A stretch of DNA of 17,887 nt from Propionibacterium sp. (GTDB taxonomy: Bacteria > Actinomycetota > Actinomycetes > Propionibacteriales > Propionibacteriaceae), in assembly GCA_022837595.1 (NCBI GenBank), contig JALHFX010000042.1, forward strand, positions 1 to 17,887, in the 5' to 3' direction. The first letter of the stretch is position 1; every line of letters starts with the position of its first letter. Positions 1 to 5,887 of this stretch are shown piece after piece. The translations under genes were made by a program, and so were the position numbers. The notes under the pieces were generated by a model. It was not told the DNA's origin. It made no database searches and was given only the letters and a program-made list of their open reading frames with translations.

Positions 1-391
1 CGTTGGCCGCGTCCACCGAGAAGCACTTCACATCGGTCTCGCGCAGACCGATCGGGTCGCCGCGGCGCTTGAACTTCGGGTAGCCACCTTCCTTCCTGAA
101 AAAGCGTTGGAAGGCGCCATCGAGCGCACGCACGATGTTTTGCAGCACGTGCACCGGCACCTCGGCAAGATAGGCCGTCTCAGTGGCCTTACGCCAGGCG
201 GTGACCCACTGGCACATGCCCACGAAGCCGGCATACTTCTCACCCCGCTCGCGTCGAGCCTGCTGCTCGGCCAGCGCAAGATTCCACACCTTGCGGCAGC
301 ACCCCGCCCAGCGTCGTAGCACCGCCTCGGCCTTGCGGTTGCTCCGCAGCCGATACCGGTACGCACGATGGAAGACCGATCCCTCACTCAT
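1..391 (-). CDS. tnpB: TnpB/OrfB-family protein, N-terminal part (cut by window edge)
   Basis: Read on the minus strand from the ATG at 391, the frame stays open to the window edge (130 residues). It begins MSEGSVFHRAYRYRLR and continues with RRWAGCCRKVWNLALAEQQ, VHVLQNIVRALDGAFQRFF and GGYPKFKRRG. This is the N-terminal helix-turn-helix and start of the RuvC-like fold of TnpB/OrfB proteins of IS200/IS605 and IS607 elements. Family members are RNA-guided DNA nucleases that favour transposon retention. The catalytic Asp/Glu residues and zinc finger lie outside the window, so activity cannot be judged. A GGAG sequence stands about ten bases before the ATG, and the start overlaps the stop of a tiny upstream ORF as ATGA. 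No TnpA transposase is visible on the right side. Confidence 0.88.
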   Translation of the reverse strand, partial: MSEGSVFHRAYRYRLRSNRKAEAVLRRWAGCCRKVWNLALAEQQARRERGEKYAGFVGMCQWVTAWRKATETAYLAEVPVHVLQNIVRALDGAFQRFFRKEGGYPKFKRRGDPIGLRETDVKCFSVDAAN

Positions 392-477
392 GCGATCAGG
401 CTCTCCAGTTCGCCTGCGGCGAACGCGCTATCCTTCCCCGGCCTGAAGTACCGGGGCTTGCCGCGCATTTCGGTCAT
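388..477 (-). CDS. 29-residue ORF coupled to tnpB (unrecognised)
   Basis: A short minus-strand ORF starts with ATG at 477 (MTEMRGKPRYFRPGKDSAFA...) and ends in TGA, overlapping the tnpB start as ATGA. Such an overlap usually means translational coupling. I do not recognise the peptide and see no good Shine-Dalgarno site before its ATG. The frame is open further upstream to 618, but that part looks random. It could be a leader, the remnant of a longer protein, or chance. Confidence 0.3.
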   Translation of the reverse strand: MTEMRGKPRYFRPGKDSAFAAGELESLIA

Positions 478-771
478 TCGAGGTGTTCTGTCATCGCTCG
501 CCAGCCAGTACGACGACCATGAACTACGCCCCCGGCACGCCGAAATGGTCGCCGCGATCGACGCGGGGGCCAACGGTTGAGAGCTGCATAGGCATCCCCC
601 TCGCCCGTTCAGCAACACAACGAGCCATGCGAGAGGGCGGGAGGATGTCGAGTCGCTGCGCCGTACAACCAGCTAAATGCCATGTTTTGCGCAGCAATGG
701 GTGAAGACTGTCTTCGGTATAACGATCCCTGTTAGGGCCTCCAATATCGCCCATCGCTTCGAGGATCGTAA
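478..771. other. Intergenic region, probable left flank of the TnpB element
   Basis: About 290 bases hold no convincing gene on either strand. The part next to tnpB should contain one end of its element, but I could not place the end; IS200/IS605-type elements lack inverted terminal repeats. The right part carries a small palindrome (703-715) and a -10-like TATAAC (718-723) ahead of the rightward operon. Confidence 0.5.
703..723 (+). promoter_or_regulatory. Candidate operator and -10 box of the 858-2951 operon
   Basis: GAAGAC-T-GTCTTC is a perfect 6-bp inverted repeat at 703-715. It is followed two bases later by TATAAC (718-723), a 5/6 match to the sigma-70 -10 box. No good -35 box is seen at normal spacing, as expected if an activator were needed. 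The winged-HTH protein encoded at 858 is a candidate ligand. Assignment is by inspection only. Confidence 0.3.
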
Positions 772-861
772 ATGCCGATTAAATCCACCTCTCCCGAGCG
801 CACCCGAACCTCGAAGTACAGCGCTCAGCGCCGCTTCCCTTGCGACGGAGGTGCAAGGTGA
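772..861 (+). CDS. Short basic leader ORF (29 aa) overlapping the HTH gene
   Basis: ATG at 772 is preceded by GAGG with 7-nt spacing. The ORF begins MPIKSTSPERTRTSKYSAQR and ends in a TGA that overlaps the GTG start of the next gene (GTGA at 858-861). The peptide is rich in Arg, Lys and Ser and matches nothing I know. The ribosome site and overlap suggest translation coupled to the downstream regulator, but at this size chance is possible. Confidence 0.35.
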   Translation: MPIKSTSPERTRTSKYSAQRRFPCDGGAR

Positions 862-1169
862 TCGAGCACCTGTTTGGCCTGACGGCCCCTTTGACGCGCC
901 CCGCCAACGCGCCGGTTCGAAGAATTACGCCACTGCAGGAAAAGCGCGCAAAGCCCGAGGAGGTGAAGCGCTCCGCAAGCCGCGAGGATGTGCATCGTCT
1001 TATCTGCACGAAGACGATGGCCGCGGCCGAGGTCGGTGAGGCGCTGGCGATCTCGACCAAGGCGGCTGCGGCCCACCTTCGCAGACTTGAGGAAGCTCAC
1101 CAGGCCGTTAAATGTGACAATGTCATCGTTAACGGGCGCAAAGTGCCCAAATTCAGGGGCGTTCAATGA
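858..1169 (+). CDS. Winged helix-turn-helix DNA-binding protein, putative regulator
   Basis: A 103-residue protein. The GTG at 858 was chosen because GGAGG lies 6 nt upstream; a TTG at 840 in the same frame has no such site. The N-terminal half (about 1-45) is low in structure. The C-terminal half, from SREDVHRLICTKTMAAAEVG through ISTKAAAAHLRRLEEA to VIVNGRKVPKFRG, has the helix-turn-helix-wing pattern of ArsR/MarR-like small regulators: helix 2 AAAEVGEALA, recognition helix STKAAAAHLRRLEE, and a short wing ending the protein. It is the first main gene of a tightly packed operon and may control it. The exact family is not recognised. Confidence 0.7.
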   Translation: MIEHLFGLTAPLTRPANAPVRRITPLQEKRAKPEEVKRSASREDVHRLICTKTMAAAEVGEALAISTKAAAAHLRRLEEAHQAVKCDNVIVNGRKVPKFRGVQ

Positions 1170-1969
1170 GTTGGGATTTGGGGTACTTGGCTGGCCAGGC
1201 AGCGGAGCGGGCGATCTGCGAGAACATTCTCGCGATCAAGGAAGGTCAGTGGAGACAGAAGATCAACGAGGTAGCCGCTCAATGCGACCATCTCGAGCAC
1301 CAGCTGCAAGTGCTCCAGGGCCAACTGCGAGAACAGATTGCCTACTCGGAAGACGTGCAACGAGATCTCGACAAAGCGCTACAGGCACTCGCGAAGGCCG
1401 GGGCCAACCCCATCGAGCGACAAGCGCTGACTGTTGCGCCCCACATCCGTCGACAGAAGATCGCTGAAGAGGAACGGCGGCGTCGAGAGGAAGCGGAGGA
1501 ACAGAAGCGGCTACGTCAGCACGAAGAGTACCTCGCCGCGCTACCGGAGATGCTGCGCAGGGAGAGGATTGCAAACAGAACTCGAAAAGCGCTCCGTTTT
1601 ATCCTCATCTCAGGCCTGTTGTACTGGGGCGGCACAGCCTTGTACGACTACGTGACCAAACCGAAGGTTATGAGCCGGATCCTGGAGAATTGGTACGTGA
1701 ATCGAGTCCTGCCGCTGCAAAAACCTGAGCAGCTTTCACTCGACTCCTATGGGTGCCTTAACTGCCACCACAGCAACAGCGGTGAGTCCTTCATGGTCTA
1801 CCAGTTGCGCTTCAGGCGTCTGGCGACAACCGCGCAAAAGAAGGAGGCGCTCACACGAATGAGCTCGGCAGTCGCCAGGAAGCCCGCCGTGAAGCGCTTC
1901 GACCTGTCCGAAGCGGACGTGCAAAAACTTGCCACCGACATCACCAGGGGCGTGTATGGCTATCGCTGA
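1166..1969 (+). CDS. Coiled-coil membrane protein with a CXXCH heme-type motif
   Basis: A 267-residue protein whose ATG overlaps the stop of the preceding HTH gene (ATGA). Residues about 33-75 and 92-127 are predicted coiled coil, the second part very rich in Glu and Arg. Residues about 144-163 (RFILISGLLYWGGTALYDYV) form one hydrophobic segment, then comes a C-terminal domain with CLNCH at 197-201 followed by a second His. CXXCH is the covalent heme c attachment motif, but there is no cleavable signal peptide and no obvious distal Met ligand, so heme binding is only a possibility; a zinc or redox site is equally open. Arg-rich flanks before the segment suggest the N-terminus is cytoplasmic and the CXXCH part faces the periplasm. 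Family not recognised. Confidence 0.75.
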   Translation: MSWDLGYLAGQAAERAICENILAIKEGQWRQKINEVAAQCDHLEHQLQVLQGQLREQIAYSEDVQRDLDKALQALAKAGANPIERQALTVAPHIRRQKIAEEERRRREEAEEQKRLRQHEEYLAALPEMLRRERIANRTRKALRFILISGLLYWGGTALYDYVTKPKVMSRILENWYVNRVLPLQKPEQLSLDSYGCLNCHHSNSGESFMVYQLRFRRLATTAQKKEALTRMSSAVARKPAVKRFDLSEADVQKLATDITRGVYGYR

Positions 1970-2951
1970 TCCTCGTCACGTCAGCGCAGCCGAGAAGCAA
2001 CCAGGGCTGGGCAAGACATTCCCGGTCCAGATTGGACAAGAAACCTACGGTGTCCGGGCGCAGACCGACCCGCAGATGGCCCACTTCTGGCAATCCGTAC
2101 TCGGTCGGGCCAAGACAGCAGGGACGCCCGTACATTGTCTCTGTCCTGGAGATGACCGGGCGCGGCTGCTGTCCGTACATGAGCGTGACGGCAGGTACCA
2201 CCTCCAAGCGTACCCGAACCAGGGCGAGTCGCACGCCATGGAGTGCCGCTTTCACCGGGATGCGAGCGGGCCGAAGAATGCGTTCCCGGAAACCACGGAT
2301 GAGCCCGCACAGGATGAACCGCCTCGGGATCGTCTCCCCCTGGGCTTCGCGATGCCCACGCATTCGCCATCGATGGGCGGAGCAGGCGCCGGCGGGCCAA
2401 GGAATAGCCCACGGATTCATCGTGTCTCGCTCAAGTACCTGTTGATCAAGCTCTGGAACACGGCCAACCTCAACGAATGGAAGCCGTCTTGGGCCGGCAA
2501 ACGCAACACGTTCACCGTACTGAACCGACTGCGTACGGCTGCCACCGAAATCGAGATCAACGGCGAGCAGCTCGCGCAGAACCTGGTGATCGGGGAGCTC
2601 CATGAGGGTGGCACGGGCGACGCTCACAACGCTGCGGTGATCAAGCGTGCAGCCGAGGCACGTCGCCGGATATTGGTCCTCGGGCGCCTGGCTGCGGCCA
2701 AGCGTCAGGATCAGCCGCTCAGCCCGCTACGCCTACGCAACTTTCACGGTGCTCCATTCCTGCTGATGAACGCCGAGGTCACCCACATCGCCGAAGGCAA
2801 GTACGGCCCGGCGATCGCCGCCTGGCGTCGTGCGCCCAAACCCGTTTTTACCCTGGCGATGGTCGAGCCCAGCGACCGTGGGCGATGGTTCGTTGTCGAC
2901 GTAGGCTTTCTCGCGTGCGACGAACGTTTCGTTGCTGGCTCGGAACACTAG
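1956..2951 (+). CDS. DUF1173 family protein
   Basis: 331 residues from the ATG at 1956, which has AGGGG 5 nt upstream and overlaps the end of the previous gene. The frame opens earlier at 1929, but that start has no ribosome site. DUF1173 hallmarks are visible: VHCLCPG near residue 61, YHLQAYPNQGESHAMECRF near 81-99, LLIKLWNTANLNEWKPSWAGKR near the middle, and later AAEARRRILVLGRLA. The family is found on plasmids and integrative elements of proteobacteria and its function is unknown; the Cys and His residues in the N-terminal part suggest a metal site. It seems somewhat short at the C-terminus compared with what I remember of the family (near 400 residues), so replacement of the end is possible. 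It converges on the sigma-like gene with a 12-bp gap. Confidence 0.82.
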   Translation: MAIADPRHVSAAEKQPGLGKTFPVQIGQETYGVRAQTDPQMAHFWQSVLGRAKTAGTPVHCLCPGDDRARLLSVHERDGRYHLQAYPNQGESHAMECRFHRDASGPKNAFPETTDEPAQDEPPRDRLPLGFAMPTHSPSMGGAGAGGPRNSPRIHRVSLKYLLIKLWNTANLNEWKPSWAGKRNTFTVLNRLRTAATEIEINGEQLAQNLVIGELHEGGTGDAHNAAVIKRAAEARRRILVLGRLAAAKRQDQPLSPLRLRNFHGAPFLLMNAEVTHIAEGKYGPAIAAWRRAPKPVFTLAMVEPSDRGRWFVVDVGFLACDERFVAGSEH

Positions 2952-2963
2952 CGCCGGATCCGC

Positions 2964-4646
2964 TCAGGCGCCAGCCGGATCCCCGTCTGCCCCGCTATCG
3001 TCCTCCACGAACTCCTCGACATCAACCGTCTGGCCCTGTGCTTTGCTGAGCACAAACCGCCTCGCCGCTGGATATAGCTCAACGCGGACCGTGTCGCCGG
3101 GTCCGATCCCCCGTTGAGCGAGAGCACGGTGCATCCCTCTAATTCGAAGAACGCGTCCGTCGTCATAGGAGCGGGTCGCTACTGCACGCTCAAACCCGTC
3201 GACGCTGTAGGACGTGTCGGGCAGCAGGAAAGGTTTCAGTGAGGACGGTGCATCAAAGGCGCCTGAGCGAAAGATGACCGGAGGTGGCTTCAGATGCACA
3301 ACCACGACCTCATCTTGAGACGCCTTCGAGCCATTCGATTGCGTGGACGCAAACCCCTTCGCACTAGCCTGCCAGCGTTGGAACGTGCGCAGGGCCGCCT
3401 CTGTGCCGATGAAGTTGCCCACGAGGCGATACAGTCCGTGATCGAGCGTCTCAATGATGGGGGACGTACCGATTGTCATGTGAAAAGTGATCGGTAGCAC
3501 GCCAAGATCGCCACAAAGCGCTTGCCTGAGTTCGCTCCAGCTCCCGATTCCGCCACGTGCCAGGAGAGCGTCGCGCACGAGCAATTCAGTTTGGGATAGG
3601 ACTTCTTCTGGGCGTAAGGGGGCAGATAGGACGAGGTCGTCCATCTGGCGAATCTCTATCCCTGGCGTTCTACGCATCAGCTCAACCAACACACTGCGGG
3701 GCGCATCAACCTCGAGTTCGAAGGCATCCTCCACGGTCACGTTGATGCGCCGCCGCGAGCGAGCCAGTGCGGACACGACATGGGCGATATCCACTCTTTG
3801 GGTACTGACGGCGAGGATTTTCCACGTTACGTGAAGCGCCTTGTTGTCCGCAGGCCCGTACTCTCCCAGCCAGAACCATCCCGTCCGCTCTTCAAGCCAT
3901 TCAAACCCGGGCAGGGCCTGCAAGAGGCTCTGGAAGCTCGCGTAGTTGAATACGGCGCCTTGGTGCGCACAGAGTCCGTACACGAACTGAGCCTGAGCGG
4001 CACCGCATGTACGAATCATTCTGCACGACATCTCGTAAATCGCTCTGCCCGAGGACGAGGGCGAATCGCCGACCCGACAAGCAACAGGCTCATCGCGGAG
4101 TATGGTGTGACCGGTGACGTTGCGTTGCACCTCGAACACCCTGGTCGCAAGCACCTCCGTCCCGAACTCATACAACCCGAGGATCGATTGTCCCGGCCCG
4201 AGCCGTTCCGCGAAAGTCTCCCCCAGTAATGACAACGTTGCCGGAAGCAGGGGCTGAATGTCAGCTATTAACTGATCGATTACCGGCGTCGCAAAGCGGA
4301 CTCCGGAAGAGCGGCCAAGCATCTTCGCGCAGATCTGCCTCACGCGCTCGCGCGTGACGCCAAAGCGCATCCCGATCGCCTCGAGCGTTCTATCCTCGCC
4401 GTCGCTCCCATACCGCTGAGCAAAAATCCGTGCATTGCGTGCCGTACTCTCCGCGAGCAACAAGGGATTGCACGATCTTCGACGAGCATTGGGCTCAGCC
4501 AACCAGGAAGCAATCGCAACAATCTCGTCCCGCACGGTCCGGATGTTCCCGCCAGAGTTACGTGCAAGATCGACGATAGGAGCAGCAGGTGCCCCATGAA
4601 GGAGGGTTGCTTGCGTGGGCAATGATTCAGAGCCTGGTCGCTTCAC
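2964..4646 (-). CDS. Large regulator-like protein with sigma-70 region 4-type HTH
   Basis: 560 residues from GTG at 4646, chosen because it overlaps the stop of the H-NS-like gene (GTGA); the frame opens up to 4766 but would then overlap that gene by 120 bases. Residues about 84-110 (DRTLEAIGMRFGVTRERVRQ...) match region 4.2 of sigma-70 factors, which binds the -35 box, and RNARIFAQRYG just before resembles region 4.1. There is no recognisable region 2, so it is not a normal sigma factor. The remaining 450 residues look like several small winged-helix modules (for example FQSLLQALPGFEWLEERTGWFWL and VRDALLARGGIGSWSELRQA). The C-terminus contains GIGPGDTVRVELYPAARRF, resembling a small beta-barrel, and an acidic tail. 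Likely a DNA-binding transcription regulator; its target is unknown. Confidence 0.75.
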   Translation of the reverse strand: MKRPGSESLPTQATLLHGAPAAPIVDLARNSGGNIRTVRDEIVAIASWLAEPNARRRSCNPLLLAESTARNARIFAQRYGSDGEDRTLEAIGMRFGVTRERVRQICAKMLGRSSGVRFATPVIDQLIADIQPLLPATLSLLGETFAERLGPGQSILGLYEFGTEVLATRVFEVQRNVTGHTILRDEPVACRVGDSPSSSGRAIYEMSCRMIRTCGAAQAQFVYGLCAHQGAVFNYASFQSLLQALPGFEWLEERTGWFWLGEYGPADNKALHVTWKILAVSTQRVDIAHVVSALARSRRRINVTVEDAFELEVDAPRSVLVELMRRTPGIEIRQMDDLVLSAPLRPEEVLSQTELLVRDALLARGGIGSWSELRQALCGDLGVLPITFHMTIGTSPIIETLDHGLYRLVGNFIGTEAALRTFQRWQASAKGFASTQSNGSKASQDEVVVVHLKPPPVIFRSGAFDAPSSLKPFLLPDTSYSVDGFERAVATRSYDDGRVLRIRGMHRALAQRGIGPGDTVRVELYPAARRFVLSKAQGQTVDVEEFVEDDSGADGDPAGA

Positions 4647-5056
4647 AGTCGTCGAACCGTCCGTCGTTCGTTGAAGAGCTGAGCGGTCGTCTCCAGCGCT
4701 CCCCACGAGCCACCTCGCTCGAGATAGGCCTTGAGCCAGTCGGGCTGCTCGCCTTCGCCATCCCACACCATCTGGCGACTAGCGGGGTGCATGAACTTCG
4801 GGCCTGGCTGCGTCGCTAGCTGTAGGTCTTCGGATCGTTCGCTTGCGGAAGGCGACGTTGCCACAATGCTAGGCGAGGAATCCACCTTCTTCTGCTTGCA
4901 CATCTTCTCGTCGGCACGGACCACCTTCCGTCGAGCTGCCGCATCCCGTTGTCGCTTCTCGCGTTCGATGAGCTTGATCGCGCGCTCCACGTCGAGCAGC
5001 AGCGCCTTGAGTTCCGGAATGGTCTTGTCTTTCAGGTTTATCGTCATCGAATTCAT
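4643..5056 (-). CDS. H-NS family nucleoid protein variant
   Basis: 137 residues from ATG at 5056; a second ATG at 5047 is equally possible and neither has a clear ribosome site. The N-terminal half (KTIPELKALLLDVERAIKLI, then a Lys/Arg-rich helix) is the dimerising coiled coil of H-NS/MvaT/Bv3F-type proteins. The C-terminal part PKFMHPASRQMVWDGEGEQPDWLKAYLERG aligns with the H-NS DNA-binding domain (KYRxPxxxxxTWxGRGRxPxWL). In the DNA-contact loop the usual GRGR reads GEGE here, so minor-groove binding may be altered or lost. Plasmid H-NS homologues usually silence AT-rich cargo or hide the plasmid from the host. The gene is translationally coupled to the sigma-like gene. Confidence 0.85.
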   Translation of the reverse strand: MNSMTINLKDKTIPELKALLLDVERAIKLIEREKRQRDAAARRKVVRADEKMCKQKKVDSSPSIVATSPSASERSEDLQLATQPGPKFMHPASRQMVWDGEGEQPDWLKAYLERGGSWGALETTAQLFNERRTVRRL

Positions 5057-5133
5057 TGCGGGCCAGATCGCAGCCCAAGTGTTGCGTGCAGATGGACCTT
5101 CCGGATGGCTGGGGTAGCCCTTGCGCCGGCAGG

Positions 5134-5173
5134 ATTCTCAATTACCGTCATTCTCACATCTGGGAGAATGACG
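5134..5173 (+). promoter_or_regulatory. Inverted repeat operator candidate in the H-NS / 5176 divergent region
   Basis: CGTCATTCTC (5146-5155) and GAGAATGACG (5164-5173) form a perfect 10-bp inverted repeat with an 8-base loop, ending two bases before the ATG at 5176. A further direct copy of ATTCTCA stands at 5134-5140, exactly 16 bp before the one at 5150-5156. The repeat covers the likely ribosome site GGGAG, so it could be an operator or an mRNA hairpin that hides the site. Confidence 0.55.
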
Positions 5174-5175
5174 AC

Positions 5176-5466
5176 ATGAGCAAGAAGTTCAACTACACGA
5201 TTGCATCGCACAACATCGAGGTCCATGCAGAACAGGATGGCGATAGCCGGTACATGGTGCGTATGTCGTGCGCTGGAAGGCTCGCCAATGTCCGGATCGG
5301 CTACCTCACCGGTGCCGGCCGCAAGTGGCTCGCCGAGTTCTTTGGCAGTCGGCCCAGTGTGCCCTGCAAAAGCGCGAAGCAGGCATGCGAAATCCTCGCC
5401 AAAGCGGCTGTAAAGCAACCGGGCCTCGTCCCGTTTTTCACGTCGAAGGAGACATCCCATGCCTGA
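5176..5466 (+). CDS. Conserved-looking hypothetical protein (96 aa)
   Basis: ATG at 5176 (MSKKFNYTIASHNIEVHAEQ...) is preceded by GGGAG about 9 nt upstream. The frame opens at 5056, but the longer form would cover the intergenic operator and overlap the H-NS start. The protein is a small soluble domain with alternating strands, then RKWLAEFF and a helical C-terminus. No Cys-rich motif, signal peptide or membrane segment is seen, and I do not recognise the family. The stop overlaps the next gene by 8 bases, so the two are co-translated and probably work together. Confidence 0.65.
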   Translation: MSKKFNYTIASHNIEVHAEQDGDSRYMVRMSCAGRLANVRIGYLTGAGRKWLAEFFGSRPSVPCKSAKQACEILAKAAVKQPGLVPFFTSKETSHA

Positions 5467-5869
5467 GAACCTCAGCTCACACGCGCTTGCGGAAAAACTC
5501 GAACGTCTGAGCCGCAAGGTGGGCGAATTTGCGGGCGACATCCCTTCGGCGATGATCCAGGCGGCTACCGCGCTGCGCCGCCAGGCAGCGCTGATCGAAA
5601 CCTCGGCTGCGAGACCTCGAACGGTCTCCATCCTCTTCAGCAAACAGGGTCGTGCCGCCCAGTCCCCAAAGGTGATCGAGGCTTCTGTGTCGTGGTCTGC
5701 GCAGGATAGTGTCGCCCAAGCCTTCGACGCCAGCGGACGCATGGTTGCCAAGCTCCACAACGCCCGCATCGAGTGGATTGAGGCCGGTGGGGTACGCATC
5801 AGCGGCATGGAGCCCACCGACCTGAGCGAGACAACGTTCCGCGTGCAGGCGTGGCAAGTTCGTCTTTGA
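5459..5869 (+). CDS. Hypothetical protein, second gene of a two-gene unit (136 aa)
   Basis: ATG at 5459 overlaps the end of the preceding gene by 8 bases; a GGAG lies about 8 nt before it. The N-terminal 45 residues (HALAEKLERLSRKVGEFAGD...) are amphipathic helix. The rest alternates short strands (RTVSILFSKQG, VIEASVSWSAQDSV, GGVRISGMEP, TFRVQAWQVRL) and looks like a compact beta-rich domain. No catalytic motif, signal or membrane segment is recognised. It converges on the rep gene with an 18-bp gap and no obvious terminator between them. Confidence 0.65.
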   Translation: MPENLSSHALAEKLERLSRKVGEFAGDIPSAMIQAATALRRQAALIETSAARPRTVSILFSKQGRAAQSPKVIEASVSWSAQDSVAQAFDASGRMVAKLHNARIEWIEAGGVRISGMEPTDLSETTFRVQAWQVRL

Positions 5870-5887
5870 CTCGCAGCAGCTGGGCAT

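Noticed and set aside
28..387. A 119-residue minus-strand ORF rich in Arg, Cys and Ser.
   Set aside because: Out-of-frame shadow of the TnpB frame, which starts at 391 and has clear family similarity.
1941..2627. A 228-residue minus-strand ORF opposite the DUF1173 gene.
   Set aside because: Random-looking composition; DUF1173 similarity and the operon structure on the plus strand explain the region.
5053..5817. A 254-residue minus-strand ORF over the two unknown plus-strand genes.
   Set aside because: The plus-strand genes have ribosome sites, an overlap and better composition; the ORF also spans the operator region.
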